Source: DASYKT01 sp963718105
Lineage (GTDB): Bacteria; Acidobacteriota; Blastocatellia; Pyrinomonadales; Pyrinomonadaceae
Assembly: GCA_963718105.1 (NCBI GenBank)
Contig: OY970352.1
Span: 1,302,001-1,366,000 of the forward strand
Length of the DNA stretch: 64,000 bases
Direction of reading: 5' to 3'
Part shown: positions 51,263 to 58,928 of the stretch, piece by piece
Position numbering within the stretch: the first letter of the stretch is position 1
Layout: each line of letters starts with the position of its first letter
Program-made: the position numbers and the translations under genes
Notes under the pieces: model-generated
The model's input: only the letters and a program-made list of their open reading frames with translations
The model's database searches: none
Told to the model about the DNA's origin: nothing

Positions 51263-52288
51263 TTAAACCGTGACGGGCGTCATGGCTTCGTGGATAACTT
51301 TTACCTGTGCGACGAGTTCGAGATATTGCTCGGGCGTGATGGCTTGTGAGCCGTCGGAAAGAGACTGAGAAGGGTTCGGGTGGAGTTCGATCAGAAGGCC
51401 GTCGGCTCCGCAGGCGACGGCGGCCCGCGAAAGCGGCGTGACCATATATTGTTTTCCGGTGCCGTGCGAAGGGTCGACGAGAATCGGCAGGTGCGAAATT
51501 TTCTGCACTGCAGGAACTATGGATAGATCGAGCGTGTTGCGCGCGTGAGTGCCAAAGGTGCGCACTCCCCGTTCGCAGAAAATGACGTTCGGGTTGCCGG
51601 CATCCAGAATGTATTCGGCCGCGAGCAGAAATTCATCGAGCGTGGCGCTCATTCCGCGTTTTAATAAAACAGGTAAGTGAGACCGGCCAACTCTCTTCAA
51701 TAAAGAAAAATTCTGCATATTACGCGCGCCGATCTGGATACAGTCGCCGTATTTTTCGACCAGGTCGACGCCGTGTTCGTCCATTGCCTCGGTCACGATG
51801 TCCATGCCGAAATGCTCGCGGACCTCGGCCAGGATCTGCAAACCTTCTTCACCCAGTCCCTGAAAATTGTAAGGGGAAGTGCGCGGTTTAAAAGCCCCGC
51901 CGCGAAAGAGCGTCACGCCGCTTTTTTTGACGGCTTCGGCGGCGGCAAAAGTCTGCTCGCGTGTTTCGACCGCGCAAACTCCGGCAATGATCGTGAGTTC
52001 GCTGCCAGGGGGGCCGCCCACTTTGGAATTGCCGATCTGAACGATGGTGTTTTCCGGCTTTGCCGCTCGGGTGACGAGTTTGTAAGGCTTGGTGACTTTG
52101 ATGGTTTCCGCCACGCCGGGCAGATGTTCGAAGCGGGAATTATCGAGCGTGGTTTTATTGCCGGTCACGGCGACAGCGCAGCGCACGGCACCATCCACCC
52201 GCTGCGCGGTAAATCCCATTTCTTCGACGACGCCGATGACGCGAGCAATGTCGCTTTCAGAGGCGCCGGATCTCATTACAATTAACAT
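51263..52288 (-). CDS. aroF: 3-deoxy-7-phosphoheptulonate (DAHP) synthase
   Basis: A 341-residue type I DAHP synthase of the beta/AroF kind, joining phosphoenolpyruvate and erythrose 4-phosphate at the first step of the shikimate pathway. An N-terminal ferredoxin-like regulatory domain (MLIVMRSGASESDIARVIGV) precedes the barrel. The barrel shows ELTIIAGVCAVETREQTFAA (where most homologues have AGPCSVES), LFRGGAFKPRTSPYNFQGLG, LLKRGMSATLDEFLLAAEYI, VIFCERGVRTF and ILVDPSHGTGK. All the expected substrate contacts (RGGAFKPRTSP, CERGVRTF, DPSHG) are present. It is a single gene, not in an aro operon. Confidence 0.96.
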   Translation of the reverse strand: MLIVMRSGASESDIARVIGVVEEMGFTAQRVDGAVRCAVAVTGNKTTLDNSRFEHLPGVAETIKVTKPYKLVTRAAKPENTIVQIGNSKVGGPPGSELTIIAGVCAVETREQTFAAAEAVKKSGVTLFRGGAFKPRTSPYNFQGLGEEGLQILAEVREHFGMDIVTEAMDEHGVDLVEKYGDCIQIGARNMQNFSLLKRVGRSHLPVLLKRGMSATLDEFLLAAEYILDAGNPNVIFCERGVRTFGTHARNTLDLSIVPAVQKISHLPILVDPSHGTGKQYMVTPLSRAAVACGADGLLIELHPNPSQSLSDGSQAITPEQYLELVAQVKVIHEAMTPVTV

Positions 52289-52294
52289 AGAACC

Positions 52295-52394
52295 GTACCG
52301 CCGGCGTCTCGCCGGCTGTCGCGAATGCGTCTCGCGTTCGCATTTTGCTGAGGGCGGGACGCCCTCAGGACTGCCACCGGGACGGTGGCGCTAC
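52295..52394. repeat. composite hairpin repeat, family H copy 3
   Basis: Starts GTACCGCCGGCGTCTCGCCG, ends GGGACGGTGGCGCTAC, with GAGGGCGGGACGCCCTC inside. It ends three bases before the stop codon of argS and may be its terminator. Confidence 0.75.
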
Positions 52395-52397
52395 AAG

Positions 52398-54473
52398 TTA
52401 CATTCTCTCCGGGACATCGATTCCCAAAGTGTTCAGCGCCGAGGTCAACTGGCGGCGCGCGATATCGGCGGCCACGATCAGCACCGAGCGCTTGGCGGCA
52501 TTCTCTTCGCTCAATATCTTATGATTATGATAGAAGAGGTTGAAGGCTTTCGCCAAATTGAACGTATACTTCGCCACGATCGCCGGTTCCGTGGCCGCTG
52601 CCGCCTGAATAAGGGTTTCATTCAGCCGCGCCGCCAGCGTGACCAGCAACCAGATCTCGCCGCCTTCTTCACTGGCCAAAAATTCAGCGATGTCCGCACG
52701 GTCTTTGGCGATTATTTCATGCGCCCGGCGCAGGCCGCCGCCTTCATCACTGCCGAGCTTTCTAAAAATAGAATTGGCGCGGACGGCCGAATACTGGCAG
52801 TAGGGGCCGGTTTCGCCTTCGAAAGAAAGCGCCTCTTTGAAATCAAAAACGATCACGGTGCTGCGGGTAAATTTCAGCAAAAAGTAGCGCAGGGCGCCGA
52901 CGGCGATGGTATGCGCGGTATTTTTCTTCTCCGCCAGGCCGAGGTCAGGGTGGCGTTTTTCCACCTCCAACAGCGCGCTTTCTTCCAGCCGGTCGATCAG
53001 GTCGTCGGCCTTAACGCCGAGGCCCTTGCGGCCGCTCATTTCGATAAAAGGTTTCTCTTTGTCTTCCTCGCTGATCTTAAAACCTAATTCCTCGGCGGCG
53101 GCGGGCGAGAGCGCGACCATTTCATAGCTGAGGTGGATGCTGGCGCGTTCGCCTTTATCGGGCGAGATGGCGGCGACGCCCTTTTTCACGATCTCCTGCG
53201 GGTAAGACTGGCGCGAATCGATCACGTTATAAACGGTTTCGCCGCCGCCAAAATCCGGCACATTGCGCGCGACGGTTTTTTCGGTCGTCGTCACCCACAC
53301 TTCCTTGCGGTCGTAATAATATTGAAAAAGTTTGTAGTTGAAATCCATGCCGAGCAGCCCGAGTTTCCAGAGCTGGTAGGCGATGTCTTTGCCCGTGTAA
53401 GTGACCGTGCCGTTTGAGCGCACCAGGATCTTGTCGGCGTCGTGATCTTCGGTGCCGGTGTGCTCTGCGAAAGGCATCACCCAGCAGCCGGCATTTTTTC
53501 CGGTCATTTCAAACCGGATCACGCCAAGCTGCTGCATCTTTTCAAACGCTTTCTGCCAGAAATGCAGATGCAGAATTTCCGATTCGCGCGGCAGCAGATC
53601 GTAGCGAATGCCCAGGCGCTCCATCGTACGCAGGATGCACTCGACATTGCGCGTGGCGACATAATCGCCGATCTCGGCGACGTCATCCTCACCGGCTTCG
53701 ATCGAATGAAGGACACCCGCGCGGAGCTTGAGCGCTTCTTCATTTTCCTTGTAATACAGCCCGACCTTGGTATAGAGATCCCAGCAGTAATAATCGAATG
53801 ACTTTTTCTGCATCGAGAGAGATTCGTCCAGCCGCTTGATCTCAGCGAGCCGCATTTTTTCCAGATAGACGAATCCGACTACCACGTCAGCCACCTGCAC
53901 GCCGGTGTTGTCGATGTAATTTTGCACCTCGACGCGGTTGCCGTTGGCGCGCAAAATTCGCGCGAAGGTGTCGCCGATGACGGAGTTGCGAACGTGGCCG
54001 ATGTGCGCGGCTTTGTTGGGATTAACGCTGGTGTGCTCGACGCAGAGTTTTTTCTGGTCAGAACCCGAAGCGGTAGCGAGGGGTTTTTCTTTAACATCTA
54101 CATCATCAGTCTGTTTACCGGAAAGAAGAGACCCCTCGCTACCGCTTCGGGTTCTGACCTCATTGCTCAAAAACTCTGCACGGTCGAAAAATACATTTAA
54201 ATAGCCGGGCCCGGCGACTTCGGCGCGGGCCACTTCGGGCAGCGATTCGATGGCGGTCTTTAGTTTTTCGGCGATCTCGCGGGGGTTTTGTTTCTCGCCG
54301 GTCTGCTGTTTAACGAGTTTTGCCAGTTCAAAAGCAACGGGAAAGGCCAGGTCGCCCAGTTCGATCTTGGGGGGCACCTCGGCGGCCAGGGTTTCCGGCT
54401 CGACACCGAAGAGTTCTCTGGCCGCTTCGGCAACCTTATTCTTTACAGCATTTTGTAGGTCAGACAGGTTCAG
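52398..54473 (-). CDS. argS: arginyl-tRNA synthetase with a palindromic-element insertion
   Basis: It charges tRNA-Arg with arginine. The class I motifs are present: EHTSVNPNKAAHIGHVRN (HIGH) and the MSGRKGLGV loop (KMSKS equivalent). The C-terminal anticodon-binding domain is near YCQYSAVRANSIFRK. The conserved N-terminal domain reads continuously up to LQNAVKNKVAEAARELFGVE, yet no ATG, GTG or TTG lies in frame before GTG 54377. The CTG at 54471-54473, ten bases after AGGAG, is the best start. Between the N-terminal domain and HIGH sits an extra 34-codon stretch (VRTRSGSEG to PLATASGSD) encoded by an inverted repeat at 54057-54158. About 691 residues in total. Confidence 0.93.
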   Translation of the reverse strand: MNLSDLQNAVKNKVAEAARELFGVEPETLAAEVPPKIELGDLAFPVAFELAKLVKQQTGEKQNPREIAEKLKTAIESLPEVARAEVAGPGYLNVFFDRAEFLSNEVRTRSGSEGSLLSGKQTDDVDVKEKPLATASGSDQKKLCVEHTSVNPNKAAHIGHVRNSVIGDTFARILRANGNRVEVQNYIDNTGVQVADVVVGFVYLEKMRLAEIKRLDESLSMQKKSFDYYCWDLYTKVGLYYKENEEALKLRAGVLHSIEAGEDDVAEIGDYVATRNVECILRTMERLGIRYDLLPRESEILHLHFWQKAFEKMQQLGVIRFEMTGKNAGCWVMPFAEHTGTEDHDADKILVRSNGTVTYTGKDIAYQLWKLGLLGMDFNYKLFQYYYDRKEVWVTTTEKTVARNVPDFGGGETVYNVIDSRQSYPQEIVKKGVAAISPDKGERASIHLSYEMVALSPAAAEELGFKISEEDKEKPFIEMSGRKGLGVKADDLIDRLEESALLEVEKRHPDLGLAEKKNTAHTIAVGALRYFLLKFTRSTVIVFDFKEALSFEGETGPYCQYSAVRANSIFRKLGSDEGGGLRRAHEIIAKDRADIAEFLASEEGGEIWLLVTLAARLNETLIQAAAATEPAIVAKYTFNLAKAFNLFYHNHKILSEENAAKRSVLIVAADIARRQLTSALNTLGIDVPERM
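54057..54158. repeat. palindromic element, family B copy 2, inside argS (102 bp)
   Basis: Perfect 28-base arms: 54057-54084 begins GTCAGAACCCGAAGCGGTAG and 54131-54158 is its exact reverse complement (a 29th G-C pair is adjacent). The loop is 46 bases. The length of 102 is 34 codons, so the argS frame is kept. The frame is open on both strands. Confidence 0.95.
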
Positions 54474-54591
54474 TTTTGTTTCTCTCCTAAAGACAAAGAC
54501 GTAAGTATAACAGTAGAGAGTCTGGAGAGTCTATCGGGTCGGGGAGCTCCGCCAACGGCCCCGACACTTTTGATAGCGTGGATAGTGTGAT

Positions 54592-54693
54592 GTCAGAACC
54601 CGAAGCGGTAGCGAGGGGTTTGGTTTTCTGTTTAGTAACACCTGAGTTTTCATCGGAAGAGGGAAACCCCTCGTTACCGCTTCGGGTTCTGAC
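54592..54693. repeat. palindromic element, family B copy 3, upstream of argS (102 bp)
   Basis: Same arms as the argS copy with one mismatch between them and a different loop. The length is again 102 bases. The minus frame is open and would encode VRTRSGNEGF to PLATASGSD; the plus frame has a TGA. The right end is followed by ATCATT. The spacer 54474-54591 contains only the argS ribosome site and GGAGAGT-type heptads. Confidence 0.9.
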
Positions 54694-54754
54694 ATCATTG
54701 CCAAGCGCTCGTATAATTTCCTGTCTTCTTTGCTCGGCCAACCCCTGAAAAGCC

Positions 54755-54782
54755 TTGCTTTTCCGCGACTCTGGTCTATAAT
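54755..54782 (+). promoter_or_regulatory. possible promoter of the first CSLREA gene
   Basis: TTGCTT (54755-54760), a 16-base spacer and a perfect TATAAT (54777-54782) lie 49 bases before the ATG at 54831. The -35 match is weak, the -10 match exact. Confidence 0.5.
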
Positions 54783-54830
54783 TGCCGGTAATAAGTTCCG
54801 CATGATTTCGGCGTCTTAAGGGGGAGAACG

Positions 54831-56159
54831 ATGCTGAGAAGATACCTTTCTTTTATTTTTCTGACGGCCATCCTGTTTACTTTAAATGTAACCATCCAGG
54901 CTGCCGTTTTTACCGTTACCAAACCCTTCGACACCAACGACGGCGTCTGCGATGCAGATTGTTCGCTGCGAGAGGCGGTTACCGCGGCCAACGCGGGCAC
55001 GGGAAATACCGTAAAATTCTCGCCGTCCCTGGCGGGTATCTGGATCGGGCTCACACTCGGCGAGATCCAGCTCGGCGCGATCAATATTGTGGGGCTCGGG
55101 GCGGATAAGATCACCATCACGGGCAACCACGTCAGCCGTATATTTTATCTGCCGGGGGCCGGGGTGGTCGCGAACCTTTCAGGCGTTACCTTAACCCAGG
55201 GCAACGGCGTCGGCGCTTCTGACGGTTCGACAACGGGCGGCGGCGCGGTCCGCTCCGAAGGCGTTCTCCATTTGAGCGATGTCCATTTTACGGAAAATAC
55301 GCTCGCTAGCGGAGAAGGCAGCGCGATCTTCTATCGCAATGCCATTTCACTAAAGATCAGAAACTCCACGTTTTCCAATAACTCAGGCGTCGGCGTATAT
55401 ATCGCTCCGCAAAGCGTTGCCACTATCAGTAACTCCACTTTTAGCGGCGACGTTAATTTTCAAATAGCGCTGCATTTCATCGGAACCATACAATTAAAGA
55501 TGAACAATTGTACAGTCATCGGCAAAGTTCAGATCGGCGGCCAATCGAGTCTTGACCTGGCTAACTCGATCGTCTGGCGGGTGGAAAGACTTTCTTTACT
55601 CAGCGGGATGTCCAGCAAGGGAAATAACATCATTATAAGTCCAACCACCGGCACTCCGGTGACATATCACGCTACCGATCTGCTGAATGTCAATCCGATG
55701 CTCGATGCAGCATTAAATAATAATGGCGGGACGACGCCGACATTTGCGCTGCTGCCGGGCAGCCCGGCGATCGATGGCGGCAACAACGCGCTGGTCACCG
55801 CCGCCGGTTATGCCATCGATCAGCGCCGCTACGCCCGCACCGTTGACGGCAACGGCGACATGAACGCCGTGGTCGATATCGGCGCCTACGAATTCGGCAG
55901 CACGCCGGTCGTGCCGATTTCATTTTCCGGCCGCGTTCATGATGCCGCGGGAAACGGCGTCGGGCGGGCGACGGTCACGGTAACGGATTCGGAAGGGAAT
56001 GTGCGCTCGGTCACTACTTCGCCGCTCGGGTATTTCGTTGTGAATGATATTTACGTCGGAAATATTCTGGTCGAGATATCGGCAAAATCCCACCGCTTTA
56101 CACCGGTCACGATCTACGCTACCGAGAACATCGCCAATATGGAACTGGCTGTGCAGTGA
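54831..56159 (+). CDS. secreted CSLREA beta-helix protein 1
   Basis: A 442-residue protein. A signal peptide (YLSFIFLTAILFTLNVTIQA) is followed by VFTVTKPFDTNDGVCDADCS LREAVTAANA, the CSLREA motif that opens a right-handed beta-helix (choice-of-anchor Q type). Strand repeats such as LKIRNSTFSNNSGVGVYIA and TISNSTFSGD follow. Near residue 305 the stretch LLPGSPAIDGGNNA, then AIDQRRYAR, closes the helix. A C-terminal carboxypeptidase-regulatory-like (CarboxypepD_reg) domain (ISFSGRVHDAAGNGVGRATV) ends the protein. It is probably a surface or secreted polysaccharide-binding protein. GGGGGAG gives a strong start. Confidence 0.9.
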   Translation: MLRRYLSFIFLTAILFTLNVTIQAAVFTVTKPFDTNDGVCDADCSLREAVTAANAGTGNTVKFSPSLAGIWIGLTLGEIQLGAINIVGLGADKITITGNHVSRIFYLPGAGVVANLSGVTLTQGNGVGASDGSTTGGGAVRSEGVLHLSDVHFTENTLASGEGSAIFYRNAISLKIRNSTFSNNSGVGVYIAPQSVATISNSTFSGDVNFQIALHFIGTIQLKMNNCTVIGKVQIGGQSSLDLANSIVWRVERLSLLSGMSSKGNNIIISPTTGTPVTYHATDLLNVNPMLDAALNNNGGTTPTFALLPGSPAIDGGNNALVTAAGYAIDQRRYARTVDGNGDMNAVVDIGAYEFGSTPVVPISFSGRVHDAAGNGVGRATVTVTDSEGNVRSVTTSPLGYFVVNDIYVGNILVEISAKSHRFTPVTIYATENIANMELAVQ

Positions 56160-56241
56160 CGAGCAAGGTTTTCAACGATCTTTCGTGTTTCGTGGTTAAG
56201 CAGGCATTGCCTATAAAATGTAATGAAGTCAAAAGTAACAA

Positions 56242-56349
56242 GTCAGAACCGGGAACGTAGTGACCGGGTAAATGAAACGAATAGTTTGCTTAAATTTTAT
56301 TGGTTAATGAAATTCTGCGGAACCCGGTCACTGCGTTCCCGGTTCTGAC
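56242..56349. repeat. palindromic element, family C copy 1 (108 bp)
   Basis: The left arm GTCAGAACCGGGAACGTAGT and the matching right arm differ by one base over 28. The outer GTCAGAACC is shared with family B. The length is 36 x 3. Both strands contain stops in the GTC-AGA frame. The right end is followed by CTCATTTA. Confidence 0.85.
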
Positions 56350-56373
56350 CTCATTTACAGCCAAGAGGAAACG

Positions 56374-57765
56374 ATGGGTAAAAAATATTCTTTTCTGATA
56401 GTCCTGCTTCCGGCTTTGTTGCTTTTGAGTATTAGTACAGCTTCCGGCGCGGTCTTTACGGTCACCAAAACGGCCGACACTAATGACGGCCTCTGCGATA
56501 GTGATTGTTCCTTGCGTGAAGCCGTCGATGCCGCGACCAGCCTTATTTCGGATAACCTCGTTTTATTTTCTCCCAGCCTGAACGGTTCGACCATCACGAT
56601 AGGCGCTCCCGCGCTCCATTTATTCGGGGCGAAAAGCATCAGGATCGAAGGGCCGGGCGCCGATCTGCTGACCATTTCCGGCGGTAACACAACGATGATA
56701 TTCCTGGTAACCGGCAAAGAACCGATGGATCTCAGGTTTGCGGGAATGACGCTGACGGCTGGAAGAAACACTCAACCGGAGATCGGCGGCGGCGCGATCG
56801 ATTCGATCTCGTCGGCAAATATAGAGATCGACCGGATGCATTTTATCGGAAATCTAATGACCTCGCCGGGGTTTGCCGGTGCGGTTTTCCTGGGCGGCGG
56901 CGGTGCTCACCGCATCAGTAATTCGACCTTTTCCGCCAATAGCGCGGCCGGCTGCGGGGCGATAGCGATCCTTGGCAGTCCGGATACTGTGATAGTGAAT
57001 TCCACATTTTCCGGAAATACGGCGACGGTCGGTGACGGCGGCGCGATCTGTCTCAGCGTGGCCGGAAGCAGCGCGACTTTGAGGAATCTGACCATCACCG
57101 GCAATAATGCGCGCAATGGCGGGGCGATCGCGGTCGCCAACGGTACTTTCAATATTGGAAATTCGGTAATGTCCGGCAATACGGCGGTGAACTTTCCGGA
57201 GGTCCGCCGCCAGACCAACGGCGCCATCAACAGCGAAGGCAATAATCACATCGGCGATTCAGCCGGGGATTCGGCGAATACGGACTTTCCGGTCACTTGG
57301 GTGGCTTCGGATGTTTTGAACACACTGCCGGCGCTGGGCACGCTGCAGAATAACGGCGGCCGGATACCGACCATCCTGCCTGCGAAAGGGAGCCCGCTGA
57401 TCAACACCGGAAACAACCTGCTGGCAAACGCCGGAGGCGCGATAGACCAGCGCGGCTATACGCGGATAGCGGGCGCCGCGGTCGATAAAGGCGCGGTGGA
57501 AGTTTCGTCGGCCCCCGCCTCGGTAAAGATAGCCGGCAGGGTCACGGATGTGCGCGGGCGGGCGCTCCCGCGGGCGCGGGTAACGCTGACGGATATGTCG
57601 GGAAATACCCGTAAATTTATCGCGAATGCTTTTGGATATTATTACTTTACGGCGCCGGCGGCGGAAGATTATTTTGTCACCGCAGCGTCGCTTCCGAACA
57701 CGTTTTTGACACGCCTCTTGATCGCTAACGGCGATCTTTTGGGCATCGATCTGGCCGCGCAGTAG
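56374..57765 (+). CDS. secreted CSLREA beta-helix protein 2, paralogue
   Basis: A 463-residue protein with the same plan as its upstream neighbour: signal peptide (FLIVLLPALLLLSISTASGA), VFTVTKTADTNDGLCDSDCS LREAVDAAT, beta-helix strands (HRISNSTFSANSAAGCGAIA, TVIVNSTFSGNTATVGDGGA, ITGNNARNGGAIAVANG), the closing INTGNNLLANAGGAIDQRGY and a C-terminal regulatory-like domain (VKIAGRVTDVRGRALPRARV). The tandem pair arose by duplication but has diverged. The spacer between them is a family C element. Exported; likely an adhesive or glycan-binding role. Confidence 0.9.
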   Translation: MGKKYSFLIVLLPALLLLSISTASGAVFTVTKTADTNDGLCDSDCSLREAVDAATSLISDNLVLFSPSLNGSTITIGAPALHLFGAKSIRIEGPGADLLTISGGNTTMIFLVTGKEPMDLRFAGMTLTAGRNTQPEIGGGAIDSISSANIEIDRMHFIGNLMTSPGFAGAVFLGGGGAHRISNSTFSANSAAGCGAIAILGSPDTVIVNSTFSGNTATVGDGGAICLSVAGSSATLRNLTITGNNARNGGAIAVANGTFNIGNSVMSGNTAVNFPEVRRQTNGAINSEGNNHIGDSAGDSANTDFPVTWVASDVLNTLPALGTLQNNGGRIPTILPAKGSPLINTGNNLLANAGGAIDQRGYTRIAGAAVDKGAVEVSSAPASVKIAGRVTDVRGRALPRARVTLTDMSGNTRKFIANAFGYYYFTAPAAEDYFVTAASLPNTFLTRLLIANGDLLGIDLAAQ

Positions 57766-57771
57766 CTGTGA

Positions 57772-57822
57772 GCAGTGGCAGTAAGCAGTAAGCAGTAAGC
57801 AGTAAGCGGTGGGCAGCAGCAG
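57772..57822. repeat. 7-base-period array (CAGTAAG type)
   Basis: CAGTAAG repeats four times and decays into CGGTGGG, right after the second CSLREA gene. Compare with 29733-29766. Confidence 0.7.
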
Positions 57823-57896
57823 TAAACCAGGCCGGGGCTCTAACGATTGGAAGTTTTGCTTTGTTCGCGAGATTTTATTTTAAATAGGCCTTTAAA

Positions 57897-58011
57897 CCCG
57901 GGAGCGCGGACGTCCCGTCCGCAAAGCGCGGCCTGTCGCGCTGAATATTTTAGATAAAGCAATTTTAGATCGCTGCGCGATCTTTGCGGACGGGACGTCC
58001 GCGCTCCCAGG
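57897..58011. repeat. long inverted repeat, family D copy 3
   Basis: Left GGGAGCGCGGACGTCCCGTC, right GACGGGACGTCCGCGCTCCC, perfect over 20 bases, with ATCGCTGCGCGATC inside. It lies 17 bases before the sirtuin start. Confidence 0.8.
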
Positions 58012-58028
58012 TATGCTAAACTTTCCCG

Positions 58029-58778
58029 GTGCAGATCTTCCCTGAATTAAAACAGAAAGTAAATGACGCGCAAAAAATTTGCGTGCTGACGGGCGCGGGA
58101 GTTTCCGCGGAATCGGGCGTGCCGACATTTCGCGGCGGGGGTAACACTGCCGTGTGGAAGGGAATGCCTTTTGACGAGATTTCTTCGGCGCGGATGGTAC
58201 GCGAAAACTTGCCCGAGGTCTGGGAGTGGTTCGACTATCGCCGCGGCATCTTTAAAGACTGCCAACCTAACCCGGCGCACCACGCGCTGATGATGTGGGA
58301 AAGCCGCGTGCCGGAAATGCTGATCGTGACGCAGAATATCGACGGGCTCCATCGCGCCGCCGGGTCCTCGCGCATTATCGAACTTCACGGAAACATCCAG
58401 CGTTCGCGCTGCCCGAAATGCGGGCTGAAATATGAGATGCTCTCGACCCAGGTGCCGCACGCTCCCGACATCTGCGATCTGTGCGACACGCCGGTCCGGC
58501 CCGACGTGGTGCTTTTTGGCGAGATGCTGCCCGACGGTGCGTTTGAAATGGCGGAACTGTTTGCCGGTGAGTGCGAACTTTTTGTTTCGATCGGAACTTC
58601 GGCGCTGGTTTTTCCGGCGGCGCTGTCTTCGATAGCCAAACAGGCCGGCGCGTTCTGCCTAGAGATCAACCCGGAAGAAACTCCGCAGTCTCATTTTTTT
58701 GATGTTTCGCTGCGCGGGAAAGCCGGAGAGTTACTGCCGGAGCTGCTGGGGATCGATACGGCGGAAATGCGGGTTTAG
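58029..58778 (+). CDS. cobB: sirtuin NAD-dependent protein deacylase
   Basis: A 249-residue sirtuin that removes acyl groups from lysines using NAD. The motifs are present: ICVLTGAGVSAESGVPTFRG, TQNIDGLHRAAG, the catalytic His in IIELHGNI, four zinc cysteines (CPKCG and CDLCD), VLFGEMLP and ISIGTSALVFPA. The loop WFDYRR corresponds to the YxxR that selects succinyl/malonyl groups in CobB/SIRT5-type enzymes. The Arg is kept while the Tyr position appears to be Phe. The start is GTG 58029 without a strong ribosome site; a family D hairpin lies just before it. Confidence 0.95.
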   Translation: MQIFPELKQKVNDAQKICVLTGAGVSAESGVPTFRGGGNTAVWKGMPFDEISSARMVRENLPEVWEWFDYRRGIFKDCQPNPAHHALMMWESRVPEMLIVTQNIDGLHRAAGSSRIIELHGNIQRSRCPKCGLKYEMLSTQVPHAPDICDLCDTPVRPDVVLFGEMLPDGAFEMAELFAGECELFVSIGTSALVFPAALSSIAKQAGAFCLEINPEETPQSHFFDVSLRGKAGELLPELLGIDTAEMRV

Positions 58779-58805
58779 CTTTCATCACAAAGGCACGAAG
58801 GAACT

Positions 58806-58899
58806 GTCAGTAGCGCCTGCGTTAGCGGGTGCGTTTTTTTTGCTTTCGAAGCTGTAATACTTTTGAAAGAACGCATTTGCTCACGCAAACGCTACTGAC
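58806..58899. repeat. inverted element bounded by GTCAGTAGCG, family F
   Basis: GTCAGTAGCG (58806-58815) and CGCTACTGAC (58890-58899) bound a segment with further pairing (GCGTTAGCGGGTGCGTT with AACGCATTTGCTCACGC). Related 10-mers are at 40063 and 40147. It lies between two convergent genes and may terminate both. Confidence 0.7.
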
Positions 58900-58928
58900 A
58901 AGATGCCTTTAGTGCCCGCATCCTGAAA

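Noticed and set aside
54057..54158. The argS insertion as an intein or an intron
   Set aside because: At 102 bp it is far too short, with no splice or intein motifs, and it is a dispersed inverted repeat found elsewhere without argS sequence.
54487..54803. Short minus-strand frames upstream of argS
   Set aside because: Openness is explained by the stop-free palindromic element (54592-54693); flanking residues match nothing I know.
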